Assembly: GCA_964393115.1 (NCBI GenBank)
Contig: CAYMST010000062.1
Coordinates: 1-20,164, forward strand
DNA length: 20,164 nt
Direction of reading: 5' to 3'
Origin: CAYMST01 sp964393115
GTDB taxonomy: Bacteria; Bacteroidota; Bacteroidia; Cytophagales; Cyclobacteriaceae
The position numbers were made by a program, and so were the translations under genes. Below the pieces are notes generated by a model, which was not told the origin of the DNA, ran no database searches, and saw only the letters and a program-made list of their open reading frames with translations. This document shows, in pieces, positions 1-8,732 of this stretch (position 1 is the stretch's first letter; each line of letters begins with the position of its first letter).

Positions 1-1
1 G

Positions 2-109
2 TGTATGTCGCTCACCTTCTTACTAAATTTTACAGCAAAGAAGTTTGCTAATATTGGAAAACTTCCCATTTGGCATAGGTACGGTGATGGATATGAATTA
101 AACCTTTAA
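2..109 (+). CDS. C-terminal end of an unidentified gene, cut by the window edge
   Basis: Frame 2 is open from the window edge to a TAA at 107-109, giving about 35 residues that end in WHRYGDGYELNL. The residue mix (a hydrophobic stretch SLTFLLNF, then basic residues, then an aromatic and Gly-rich tail) looks like protein rather than random translation. An ATG at 5-7 exists, but the frame probably continues leftward out of the window. I do not recognise the family. It ends 233 bases before the phytochrome gene and is likely a separate transcription unit. The call rests only on composition and the open frame, so confidence is low. Confidence 0.35.
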   Translation, partial: CMSLTFLLNFTAKKFANIGKLPIWHRYGDGYELNL

Positions 110-342
110 CTTATTACAGCGGTTAGGTTATTTGCGATAATACTTCCAAGCATATCATCTGTTTAAAACCGTTAATTTGATTATCACTAATCAATTAGAA
201 AGTTTAATGTATTTGTATTGTAGATTCTTCTACATGAATATTTTTATGCAAAGTCCATAATACAGTTACATTATAGAATTGATTTAAACGACATGTTGCT
301 ACATTTTAAATCAGTTCGTATAATAGACTTTATATAAATTCA

Positions 343-2616
343 ATGATTAAATTTAGTCTGCAGAACAGAATAATGAATTCATTGGAAACCATCGAAAAAC
401 AATACCCTCTTCAGGTGGACCTGAGTAATTGTGCAAAAGAACCAATACATATTATCAATCGCATTCAACCGCACGGGGTTTTATTGACTTATCTTTTTGA
501 AAGTGAAAAAATTATCAGATGTAGTGATAATAGTAATCGTATAATCAGTTATTCACCTGTTGAGCTAATTGACCAGCCAATCAGTAAAATATTAAGTAAG
601 CAAACGATCGATACTGTTCGTGAAAAACTCAGTGTCGACCCGACCTATTTTATGGATGTTACAATTGGGAGTGTTAAAGCGACCTTAATTGTTCATAAAA
701 GAGGTGAAGAGGTTGTTGCCGAATTGGAACCCAGTAAAGCGACGGTAAACCCTTTTGAATATCAGACTCAGCTGACCTCCATTGTGTCTAAAATTAACTC
801 CTTAGAGTCTGTGAGCCAGATGTGCGATCAGACCGTTCATTTGCTTAGCGAGTATCTAGGTTTTGACAGAGTTATGATCTACAAGTTTGACGATGATTGG
901 AACGGAAAAGTGATTGCGGAAATCAGGGAGGAAAACCTAGAACCTTGGTTAGGTTTGCAATACCCGGCATCCGATATTCCCAGTCAAGCTCGCCAATTAT
1001 TTCTAAAGCAGGGTATTAGACTTATACCCAACGTCTCATATGAGTCCAGTCAGATTATTTCTTCTGATAAGGTGAGTGATAATCCAGTAGACTTAAGTAA
1101 TTCGGAACTAAGGGCTGTTTCATCAATGCATGTGGAATATCTCAAAAACATGAAGGTGTCGTCAACTCTGACGGCGGCTATAGTGCATAATGGCGCACTT
1201 TGGGGATTAATAGCATGTCATCATTACTCGCCAAAATATGTCAATTACTACCAGCGACTAGCCTGTAAACTGCTTACACAGGTGTTTTCTTCACAGCTTG
1301 GACTTACCCTATCGAACACATTATTACAACAAGCTAACCGAACTTCTAAGGTCAGGTCAAAGCTCATCGAACAAATGAGCCGTTCTTGGGACGTTGTCAA
1401 AGGAATGGAGAATTTTGACGTTGGACCAATGGAACTAGTCGAATGCGATGGGTTTTGCAGTTTGCTAGAAGGAAAACTTACCTGCTTTGGTGAGACTCCT
1501 TCAGTAGACAAGATAAACGAGCTAGTAGATTGGCTCTTGGAAAATGCATGTGATGATGTTTATTCTACGAGCAACCTGGGGGTTGAATTCCCTGCGTCAA
1601 CTCGCTATGCTAAACAATGTTCGGGTGTTTTAGTGATATTCTTGTCGAGGGAAAAGAGAGAACTGTTAGTTTGGTTTAGAAAAGAAAAAATAGAAACGAT
1701 AAATTGGGCTGGCAATCCTAGGGAGAAGGTATTTATAGAAAAGGATGGAAGTTTGCATCCAAGACGATCATTTGAGAGATGGAAAGAGACTCAAAAAGGA
1801 CGGTCTTTACCATGGCAAAATTTTGAGGTTCAGTCTGTTAAGTCTTTTGGTTCAGAAATTAAAAAACTGGTAATAAAGCAGTATGACAAGATTAGTGCTT
1901 TGAATAAAGAGTTTGATCAAGCCTATAAAGCGTTGGAATCATTTAGTTATAGCGTCTCGCATGATTTACGGGCGCCATTAAGAGGAATCGATGGCTTTGC
2001 TCAGTTGATAAAGGAAGAATATTATGACCGCCTAGACGAAATGGGCAAATCGGCTATTCAAACTATCATAAGTTCCACTCAGCAAATGAATACTATCATA
2101 GATGACATTCTGGCCTATTCAGGACTCGGCAAGAAAGAAATGAGAATGGGCTTTTTTCCAATGGACAAGGTCATTCATGAGGTATTGAGTTTACTGACCA
2201 ATACGTACCACGAAGTAAATATTAAGGATATCCCTTTATTACCTGAAGTATATGGAGACTATACAATGATCAAACTTATGATGACCAACTTATTGGAAAA
2301 TGCTATGAAGTATTCCAGTAAGCAGCATGCACCGTTAGTGGAAATAGGGGTATTATCAAATACAGAAGGCATCACCTTCTTTGTTAGGGATAATGGTATT
2401 GGCATGGAGCAAAAACACCTAAACAAGATTTTTGATGTGTTTAATCGTGTTGCAGGAGGGGAGTATCCTGGCTCAGGCGTGGGATTAGCCATAGTAAAAC
2501 GAATTATTGAGATTCATCAAGGACTAATTTGGGTTGAAAGCAAGCTAGGCCATGGCAGTACCTTCTATTTCCGCATAGGTGAAGTGCGCGAGATTGATAG
2601 GGTAGTGCTTTACTGA
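343..2616 (+). CDS. bphP: Bacteriophytochrome sensor histidine kinase
   Basis: A red/far-red photoreceptor that binds biliverdin and phosphorylates a response regulator. The order is the classical PAS-GAF-PHY photosensory core followed by HisKA and HATPase. The PAS region has the biliverdin-attaching Cys30 in LSNCAKEPIHI, followed by the family motif IQPHGVLL. The GAF domain (about 145-315) carries PASDIP (208-213, key Asp211), MHVEYLKNM and the GLIACHH chromophore-pocket His. The PHY tongue motif PRRSF is at 473-477. The kinase has the H-box SVSHDLRAPLRG (His540), the N-box NLLENAMKYS (about 649) and G-boxes DNGIGM (683-688) and GSGVGLAIVKRI. At 757 residues it has normal length and no fused receiver. 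An in-frame ATG at 373 is an alternative start and would place the Cys at residue 20. The response regulator and heme oxygenase follow on the same strand. All key residues are present, so an active photoreceptor is expected. Confidence 0.97.
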   Translation: MIKFSLQNRIMNSLETIEKQYPLQVDLSNCAKEPIHIINRIQPHGVLLTYLFESEKIIRCSDNSNRIISYSPVELIDQPISKILSKQTIDTVREKLSVDPTYFMDVTIGSVKATLIVHKRGEEVVAELEPSKATVNPFEYQTQLTSIVSKINSLESVSQMCDQTVHLLSEYLGFDRVMIYKFDDDWNGKVIAEIREENLEPWLGLQYPASDIPSQARQLFLKQGIRLIPNVSYESSQIISSDKVSDNPVDLSNSELRAVSSMHVEYLKNMKVSSTLTAAIVHNGALWGLIACHHYSPKYVNYYQRLACKLLTQVFSSQLGLTLSNTLLQQANRTSKVRSKLIEQMSRSWDVVKGMENFDVGPMELVECDGFCSLLEGKLTCFGETPSVDKINELVDWLLENACDDVYSTSNLGVEFPASTRYAKQCSGVLVIFLSREKRELLVWFRKEKIETINWAGNPREKVFIEKDGSLHPRRSFERWKETQKGRSLPWQNFEVQSVKSFGSEIKKLVIKQYDKISALNKEFDQAYKALESFSYSVSHDLRAPLRGIDGFAQLIKEEYYDRLDEMGKSAIQTIISSTQQMNTIIDDILAYSGLGKKEMRMGFFPMDKVIHEVLSLLTNTYHEVNIKDIPLLPEVYGDYTMIKLMMTNLLENAMKYSSKQHAPLVEIGVLSNTEGITFFVRDNGIGMEQKHLNKIFDVFNRVAGGEYPGSGVGLAIVKRIIEIHQGLIWVESKLGHGSTFYFRIGEVREIDRVVLY

Positions 2617-2740
2617 ATTTAGTTCAAAGGTATTGGCAGGACTCATTCAAATTAGCAGAGGGGAGTGATACAAAATAACAAAAATTACGTAGTTTTAATG
2701 TTTGCATCAGAACCATGGTAGCCTATACTTTTTCTCTAGA

Positions 2741-3271
2741 ATGATTAATAAGAAATTTAAAATCCTTCTTATTGAGGATAACCCAGTTGACGCTCAATTG
2801 ATAAAAATCGAACTTGGTAAAATTCTCACTGCTCACGAAGCTGTTGTAGTCAGTAAAATGATCGAGGTGGAGGAGGCAATTCCCTTTTTGAAACCAGATA
2901 TTATTTTAAGCGATTATAACCTAAACAGTTTCAACGGAATGGATGTCTTAAACCTTGTAAATCAATTGCCCTATGAGATCCCTCTTATTTTTGTAACAGG
3001 AACAATAAACGACGAAGAAGTTGCGGCGAATACCATTCTAAATGGTGCCTCAGGTTATGTTCTGAAAAATAACATTACCCATTTACATGAAAGGTTACTT
3101 CCTCATTTTGAGAAATTGATCACCTTTCGAACGTTAGAAAATATTAAATTGAAGCTAGATAGCCTGGTGGTCGATATAGAGGCATACCTAGCAGATAGTG
3201 ATCTTGATACCACCCACGAAGCAAAGGAATTAAGTGAAATCAAACAATTTCTTGATCGATATCGAGTGTAA
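2741..3271 (+). CDS. Single-domain response regulator, probable phytochrome partner
   Basis: A CheY-like receiver with no output domain, of the Rcp type often found beside bacteriophytochromes. Counting from the ATG at 2741, the acidic pair is in LLIEDNPVD (residues 10-17), the phosphoacceptor is Asp58 in IILSDYNL, and the switch Thr86 (FVTGT) and invariant Lys109 (GYVLKNN) are present. The frame is open upstream to a TTG at 2702, which would add 13 residues (HQNHGSLYFFSR after the start) unlike any receiver N-terminus, so the ATG is preferred. A C-terminal helical extension of about 45 residues follows the receiver. It lies about 125 bases after the phytochrome stop and 3 bases before the heme oxygenase start. 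Signal output is probably by protein-protein contact, which is inferred. Confidence 0.9.
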   Translation: MINKKFKILLIEDNPVDAQLIKIELGKILTAHEAVVVSKMIEVEEAIPFLKPDIILSDYNLNSFNGMDVLNLVNQLPYEIPLIFVTGTINDEEVAANTILNGASGYVLKNNITHLHERLLPHFEKLITFRTLENIKLKLDSLVVDIEAYLADSDLDTTHEAKELSEIKQFLDRYRV

Positions 3272-3274
3272 GGC

Positions 3275-3835
3275 ATGCTTTCAGAGTATTTAAAAAGTGG
3301 AACTAGAGAAATACATGAGTCGACAGAGGAGCAAAGCGACGCCAGATTTATTATGGATTGTTCCATAACCATGGCGCAATATGTTGCTATGGTCACCAAT
3401 TATTATCAGGTATATCGAGGATTGGAATTGGAAATTGGCAGTGTGATCACCCACGTGGATCATGGTATAAACAAATATTTGACGAATGAGAAAAGTACGT
3501 TGTTATATAAGGATTTACGGGAGATGTTGGATTCAAAAGCTCTAGCGCAAGTTGTCCCCATAAATTTTGAGGTGGGCTCATACCCACAAGCAGTTGGTAT
3601 GATGTATGTGATGGAAGGTTCTATGTTGGGCAATAGCATGATTTCGAAAAAAATTGGTGATTGTGATGCATTGGCTGCGATCAATCGATTTCATTTTTTT
3701 GATCCAAATAGAAAAATGGATGTCATGCGTTGGAAGAGTTTTAAGCAAGCGTTGGATTCAATTGTTTTTACCGAGAGTGAACATGAAGAATGCTTGGATG
3801 GAGCAACCTACGCTTTTAAGAGTTTCGGAGCCTGA
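3275..3835 (+). CDS. bphO: Biliverdin-producing heme oxygenase of the phytochrome operon
   Basis: Heme oxygenases open heme to biliverdin, iron and CO; biliverdin is the bacteriophytochrome chromophore. The proximal heme ligand is His14 in TREIHESTE, the usual place for this family, and the distal-helix signature is YVMEGSMLGN at 111-120 (family pattern YVxEGSxLG). At 186 residues the length matches bacterial HemO/BphO proteins. The start codon lies 3 bases after the response-regulator stop, so the two genes are almost certainly co-transcribed and perhaps translationally coupled. The operon context indicates chromophore supply rather than iron scavenging, since no heme uptake genes are visible. 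The exact biliverdin isomer cannot be read from the sequence. Confidence 0.94.
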   Translation: MLSEYLKSGTREIHESTEEQSDARFIMDCSITMAQYVAMVTNYYQVYRGLELEIGSVITHVDHGINKYLTNEKSTLLYKDLREMLDSKALAQVVPINFEVGSYPQAVGMMYVMEGSMLGNSMISKKIGDCDALAAINRFHFFDPNRKMDVMRWKSFKQALDSIVFTESEHEECLDGATYAFKSFGA

Positions 3836-3896
3836 AATAGTGCTTTTTTTATTCACAAAAAGCTGGTAATCGGATATATATAAGTTTATTCACCAT

Positions 3897-3937
3897 CCAA
3901 AACGCTCTTGTCAACTTTGTTGTCAAGAGCGTTTTGG
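3897..3937. terminator. Long inverted repeat, likely terminator after the phytochrome operon
   Basis: CCAAAACGCTCTTG pairs perfectly with CAAGAGCGTTTTGG (14 bp). After one T-T mismatch, CAAC pairs with GTTG around a TTT loop. The stem carries its own A-tract and T-tract, which would allow termination in either direction, but no extra T-run follows it on the plus strand. It lies 61 bases after the heme oxygenase stop and 40 bases before the CheB-CheR kinase, so it separates the two signalling units. It could instead be an attenuator or a protein-binding operator for the kinase gene. Confidence 0.6.
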
Positions 3938-3977
3938 AGGTCAAAAACTGCTCATTTAATTAAGGATATAGTCTTTT

Positions 3978-6900
3978 ATGCTCGTACAACCTGATGAAGT
4001 TTTGGAGGGTGCACCAAACTCCAAAGATTTTAGAATAATTGGAATAGGGACTAGCGCTGGTGGTTTAGAATGCCTTAAAGAGTTTTTTGAATGCGTTCCT
4101 GATGACTGTCCTCATAGTTTTGTCATCATCCAGCACTTATCACCAGACTACAAAAGTCTGATGCCAGAACTTTTGGCCAAGAAGACGAAGCTTGCGATCC
4201 GTGAAGTCGCCCATAACACACCAATTGAAAAAGGGACCATATACCTTATCCCTCCTAAAAAGAATATGACCATACTGGATAGGGTATTGTCATTAACCAA
4301 CAAAACAGAAAGTAATAGTTTAGAGCTACCTATTGACATTTTCTTTAAATCTTTAGCAAAGAGCGAGAAAGAAAAATCTATAGGAGTAATACTTAGCGGA
4401 ACCGGAAGCGATGGTACCGCAGGGCTGTCCGCCATTAAAGATCATCATGGTGTCACCTTTGTGCAGATACCGGAAGAGGCTAAGTTCGATGGAATGCCCA
4501 AAAGCGCGATTCAAACGGGGAAGATTGACTATGTCCTGCCCATTAGAGACATGCATCTAGAACTAGTAAATGCGATAAAGACCTTTGATTCCGATAGAAC
4601 GTTATACAACCATATTTTTGAACGAAAGAATGTTTTTGCCTCAGTCATTGATATTCTAAGCTCCGTATCTGATATCGACTTTCGAGAGTACAAATTGCCT
4701 ACGCTGATAAGGCGTATCGAAAGAAGAATGATAACGAACCGCTTTACAAAACTAGAAGATTACTTAGATTATTTAAGAGGCAATAAACACGAGGTAAACA
4801 CACTTTACCATGAATTTCTCATTGGTGTCACGAAATTTTTTCGAGACGATGAGCCTTGGAAAGTGCTTCAAGAGCAAGTTATTCCTTCATTAGTAAGTGA
4901 GAAAAATACCGATAAAGATACCCTTAAAGTTTGGGTGGTGGGGTGTAGTACAGGAGAGGAAACATACTCTCTCGCCATTTTACTCAATGAAGAAATAGCC
5001 AAACAAAATAAAGCTTTAAAGGCTAAGATTTTTGCTAGTGATGTAGAACAAGGCTTCCTAGATATCGCTGCCAAGGGGGTGTATCCAGAGTCTATCACAG
5101 AGGACATCTTTCCAGATTGGTTGACCACTTATTTCGCTTTAGAGAACGGCAAGTATCGTGTCAGTAAAGATATTAGGAGGATGGTCATTTTCAATTCTCA
5201 CAATGTATTGAGGGACCCTCCTTTTAGTCATATGGATCTGGTAATATGCCGGAACCTACTCATTTACTTTAAACCTCATGCTCAGCGAAAAGCACTCGGT
5301 AACTTACATTATTCACTCAAGCTTGGAGGTCACTTGCTTTTGGGATCGAGCGAAACGGTAGGAACTCTTAAATCGGTTTTTAGTGAGGTTAGTAGGCGAG
5401 CGAAAGTGTTTCAAAAAACTAAGAACCTAAGTCCATACTACGCCGACGGGTTTAAAAGATCCGGAAATCCACAAGTGAGTTTTCAGGTGAATACGGCCAT
5501 GACGAGAAGGTCCGAGAACAATATTGCAGAACTTACTACAGCTGTTATTACAGAAGAAATAGGGGTTGTAAGCGTTCATATTGATCAGGATAATAATATC
5601 ATTGATGCCTCGGGGGAAGCTAAAAAATATATTCAAGTCCCACAAAAGGGCTTTACGGTCAATATTCTTAAGATGCTTCCTGAGTCACTGTCTTTAGCCT
5701 TGAGTACAGCTATCAATAAGGCTAGGAAACAAAAGGAACGTGTTCAATACAAGAACGTATCTTTTACACGAGAGAACGCACAAGAAGTAGTTAATATATT
5801 TGTAAGTCCAGTGGACTCCCCTGATCTTAAGATGCTATCAAGTCTTCTAGTGGTATTTGTGCCGCAAAACGAAATCAAGCGGCCTAAGGCCCAAGTTGTT
5901 CTGGATAGTGCTGAAGATTATGGTAGTCAGAGGCTCACGGAATTGGAGGAGGAACTTAAGGATACGCGTGAAAACCTTCAAAACACCATTGAGGAGGTGG
6001 AAACGAGTAATGAGGAACTTCAGGCTACGAATGAAGAGTTGCTGGCAGCAAATGAGGAGTTGCAAAGTACAAATGAGGAGTTACAATCAGTTAATGAGGA
6101 ATTGTATGCAGTAAACGCTGAGTATCAGGAAAAAATCGAGGACCTGGCGGCGTTAAATGATGACATCAATAACTTGCTTGACAGTACGCTTATAGGAACT
6201 ATTTTCTTAGACAAGGAACTTGCTATTCGAAAATTCACCCCAACAATTACCAAACTGTTTCATCTTCGGGAAGATGACATCGGTCGCCCGATAACACATT
6301 TTAATAACACGTATAATATAGACCACCAAGAGTTTGTGTCCATGATAAATGAGGTGCAGGACTCTGGAACTCCTAAGTCCCAAGAGATTTGTACTCATGA
6401 CAATACATGGTATCTATTGAGTATAAATCCTTTTGTCAACTCAAAGGAAGAAGTGGACGGGACAGTCATTAGTTATACCGACATCACTGATATCAAGAAA
6501 ATTGAGGAGCAAGTGGAGTATGAACGTCAACGCTTTCGTTCTATTTTTCACTACAGTCCTTTTGGGGTCTGTTTTGCTAATCTTGACGGTTTCATTATTG
6601 ACGCCAACGATAAGTTCTGCGATATTATGGGAGTCAATGAAGAAGAGGTGAGAAATGTATCTATTGCCTCACTAACTGAAGATGACTTAACGACAACTCA
6701 AGAAAACCTGAATAAGCTTTACACGCAAGAGATTCCGTTTTTTCAACTCGAGAAGCAGTACCGTCGACAAGACAATAGTAGTCTTATTTGGGCAACCATG
6801 ACCTGCATTTTAATTGATGATAGTGCGACCAAAAGCAAGCTTTTCGTAGGAATTATTGAGGATATTTCAGAAAAAAGAAATACGTTAAACTTACTTCAAC

Positions 6901-7952
6901 GGTCGGATTTTATCATTCAAAATTCTAACGATGCCATTTCACGAGTTGATGGAAATGGCAATATTAACTATGTGAACAATGCCTACACAGAGATGCTCGG
7001 GTATACCATTGATGACATTAAAAATTTGAATGTCATCGACATAGATCAGATAGTGAATACAAAAACCAAATGGCTGGAAAATTGGACGGCGCTCAAAGAA
7101 CTGAAGAATAGAATTATCGAAAGCGAAATCGTTACCAAGTCGGGAGTAGTGAAAAAGGTAGAGCTTTCTATTAAGTATGTCAGAGATGAAGAGTCGGAGT
7201 TTATAATTGTATTTCTTAGAGACATTACAGAACGCAAGAAAATCGAGTTTGAGCGTAAGCGAAAAGAAGAGCTTGAAAGGAAAAATCAAGAACTTGAACG
7301 ATTTGTGTATATCGCCTCTCATGACCTTCAAGAGCCGTTGCATACCATTGTTGCACAACTGGAAATGTTAAAGGATGATTCGGAAACACATTTCTCTGAA
7401 GATGCACAGTTGGGACTTAAATATATTTCTAGCTCCACCACGCGTATGAGCGCATTGATTAGGGGGTTGCTAGACTATTCCAGACTTGGGAGAGTCGATC
7501 AACTCACGCTTGTAGACACCAATCATGTCATGAGTACTATTTTGGCAGATCTAAAAGGACTTATAATCAGAAATGAAGCAGAGATTACCGTAGACCAATT
7601 ACCGAGCTTGTATGTTTATGAAACTCATTTTCGTCTATTGCTTCAAAATTTGATTAGCAATGCGATTAAGTTTAAGGATAAGAACCGAAGATCGCAGGTC
7701 CACGTCGAAGCACTTGAAATGGATTTGTATTGGCAGTTTATGGTTTCAGACAATGGTATCGGAATAGATCCAAAACATCAAAAGATGATTTTTGAGATAT
7801 TCAAAAGGATCAATAAGCGAAGAGAGTATGAAGGAACAGGGATTGGCTTAGCCCACTGCTTGAAAATCGCAGAACTGCATGGTGGTAAAATATGGGTAGA
7901 GAGTGAATTTGGCACTGGTAGTAAATTTTACTTTACAATACCAAAAAAATAA
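3978..7952 (+). CDS. CheB-CheR-PAS-histidine kinase fusion protein
   Basis: A cytoplasmic chimera joining chemoreceptor-modification enzymes to a sensor kinase. The CheB methylesterase domain (about 18-205) has its catalytic Ser26 (GTSAGG), His53 (IIQHLS) and Asp145 (SGTGSDGTAG), but no receiver in front. The CheR methyltransferase (about 220-480) has the SAM-binding GCSTGEETYSL at 322-332 and VICRNLLIYF at 422-431. A coiled coil (about 650-725) is built of heptads such as TNEELQS and VNEELYA. Three PAS domains follow, at about 730-840, 853-965 and 977-1082. The C-terminus is a HisKA with His1115 (ASHDLQEPLHT) and a HATPase with NLISNAIKFK (from 1224), DNGIGI and GTGIGLAHCL. No transmembrane segments are seen. 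A single-domain receiver follows 44 bases downstream and is the probable phospho-acceptor. No methyl-accepting chemoreceptor is present in the window, so the methylation substrate is unknown. AAGGA about 12 bases before the ATG may help initiation. Confidence 0.95.
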   Translation: MLVQPDEVLEGAPNSKDFRIIGIGTSAGGLECLKEFFECVPDDCPHSFVIIQHLSPDYKSLMPELLAKKTKLAIREVAHNTPIEKGTIYLIPPKKNMTILDRVLSLTNKTESNSLELPIDIFFKSLAKSEKEKSIGVILSGTGSDGTAGLSAIKDHHGVTFVQIPEEAKFDGMPKSAIQTGKIDYVLPIRDMHLELVNAIKTFDSDRTLYNHIFERKNVFASVIDILSSVSDIDFREYKLPTLIRRIERRMITNRFTKLEDYLDYLRGNKHEVNTLYHEFLIGVTKFFRDDEPWKVLQEQVIPSLVSEKNTDKDTLKVWVVGCSTGEETYSLAILLNEEIAKQNKALKAKIFASDVEQGFLDIAAKGVYPESITEDIFPDWLTTYFALENGKYRVSKDIRRMVIFNSHNVLRDPPFSHMDLVICRNLLIYFKPHAQRKALGNLHYSLKLGGHLLLGSSETVGTLKSVFSEVSRRAKVFQKTKNLSPYYADGFKRSGNPQVSFQVNTAMTRRSENNIAELTTAVITEEIGVVSVHIDQDNNIIDASGEAKKYIQVPQKGFTVNILKMLPESLSLALSTAINKARKQKERVQYKNVSFTRENAQEVVNIFVSPVDSPDLKMLSSLLVVFVPQNEIKRPKAQVVLDSAEDYGSQRLTELEEELKDTRENLQNTIEEVETSNEELQATNEELLAANEELQSTNEELQSVNEELYAVNAEYQEKIEDLAALNDDINNLLDSTLIGTIFLDKELAIRKFTPTITKLFHLREDDIGRPITHFNNTYNIDHQEFVSMINEVQDSGTPKSQEICTHDNTWYLLSINPFVNSKEEVDGTVISYTDITDIKKIEEQVEYERQRFRSIFHYSPFGVCFANLDGFIIDANDKFCDIMGVNEEEVRNVSIASLTEDDLTTTQENLNKLYTQEIPFFQLEKQYRRQDNSSLIWATMTCILIDDSATKSKLFVGIIEDISEKRNTLNLLQRSDFIIQNSNDAISRVDGNGNINYVNNAYTEMLGYTIDDIKNLNVIDIDQIVNTKTKWLENWTALKELKNRIIESEIVTKSGVVKKVELSIKYVRDEESEFIIVFLRDITERKKIEFERKRKEELERKNQELERFVYIASHDLQEPLHTIVAQLEMLKDDSETHFSEDAQLGLKYISSSTTRMSALIRGLLDYSRLGRVDQLTLVDTNHVMSTILADLKGLIIRNEAEITVDQLPSLYVYETHFRLLLQNLISNAIKFKDKNRRSQVHVEALEMDLYWQFMVSDNGIGIDPKHQKMIFEIFKRINKRREYEGTGIGLAHCLKIAELHGGKIWVESEFGTGSKFYFTIPKK

Positions 7953-7985
7953 GTTAGATTTATCTTATATAAAGTATAAACTAAC
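7953..7985 (+). other. Weak AT-rich hairpin between kinase and response regulator
   Basis: GTTAG directly after the kinase stop pairs with CTAAC 12 bases before the regulator ATG. The adjacent ATTTA/TAAA bases extend the stem imperfectly. It could slow ribosomes or RNase between the two cistrons, but it is short and AT-rich enough to be chance. Confidence 0.2.
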
Positions 7986-7996
7986 AACCAGTAGAT

Positions 7997-8431
7997 ATGA
8001 GATTTCAGGTTCATTCTGTCCTGCTTGTAGATGATAACGAAGCAGTAAATTTCGCGCACAAGAAACTTATTTCAACCATCGATGATTGCATAAATATTGC
8101 CATAGCAGAAGATGGTTCAGAAGCAATTGCTCATCTCGAAAATACCTCCGGTACAGAGAGTTATCCGGATATCATTTTTTTGGATATTAATATGCCCGGC
8201 ATGGATGGATGGCAGTTCCTAGATACCTTTGAAGAAAATTACCTTAATAAAAGCAAGGCGATTATCATCGTCATGGTCACAACGTCTTTTAACCCCGAGG
8301 ATAAGAAGAAGTTTGAGAGCTATAAGTTTGTGCATCAGTATCTCAATAAGCCACTCAAGAAATCAGATGTTTCTGCTGTATTTTCAGAATACTTTTCAAG
8401 AATGAAAAGAGGAGATAACGTGTTTGCGTAG
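7997..8431 (+). CDS. Single-domain response regulator, partner of the CheB-CheR kinase
   Basis: A CheY-like receiver of 144 residues without an output domain. The acidic pair is in LLVDDNEA (about 10-16), the phosphorylated Asp63 is in FLDINMPGMDG, the switch residue is the Thr of VMVTTSF, and the invariant Lys is in LNKPLKK. It starts 44 bases after the stop of the CheB-CheR-PAS kinase on the same strand, so the two are likely one operon and a cognate pair. With no DNA-binding domain, output would be by protein contact or by passing phosphate to another protein. The C-terminal tail after the receiver is only about 15 residues. Confidence 0.92.
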   Translation: MRFQVHSVLLVDDNEAVNFAHKKLISTIDDCINIAIAEDGSEAIAHLENTSGTESYPDIIFLDINMPGMDGWQFLDTFEENYLNKSKAIIIVMVTTSFNPEDKKKFESYKFVHQYLNKPLKKSDVSAVFSEYFSRMKRGDNVFA

Positions 8432-8732
8432 CGCATCACTGATGAACTGTTTTATATAAGGTCTGTTTAAGGGTTGTTATAGAAACCAGCCACACGTCTT
8501 CAAACCAACTCTTTTGTGTAATTACATTATGGTTCCTTTACACTATTGTAAACGAAGGTGCCGTCTAGAATAGTAATCTAATATTGGAATGCCATTAGCG
8601 CGATTCCGACAAATCATGGTGGAAACATAATCTTATTGATAATTGGAGGACAGGCTAGAGGTATATTTGTCGTTATAACCTCAACTGAATTCGTCGAACG
8701 TGATTTAGTTATTCACCGAAAATTATACCAAA
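8432..8732. other. Intergenic region upstream of the YHS lipoprotein
   Basis: About 300 bases with no convincing coding frame. It contains one candidate Bacteroidota-type promoter near its right end (listed separately). I see no strong intrinsic terminator for the signalling operon here. Confidence 0.5.
8636..8669 (+). promoter_or_regulatory. Candidate Bacteroidota-type promoter for the YHS lipoprotein
   Basis: TATATTTG at 8662-8669 matches the Bacteroidota -7 consensus TAnnTTTG exactly. A TTG at 8636-8638 lies 23 bases upstream, at the long end of the accepted spacing (about 17-23). The implied transcript would have a leader of roughly 55-60 bases before the ATG at 8733. Such short motifs occur by chance in AT-rich DNA. 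Confidence 0.35.

Noticed and set aside
2702..2740. TTG start that adds 13 residues to the first response regulator
   Set aside because: The added residues do not resemble a receiver N-terminus, and the ATG at 2741 sits at the normal distance from the first beta strand (KILLIEDN).
5857..6114. Arg/Met-rich open frame overlapping the kinase
   Set aside because: It is the shifted reading of the repeated NEEL heptads inside the kinase coiled coil.
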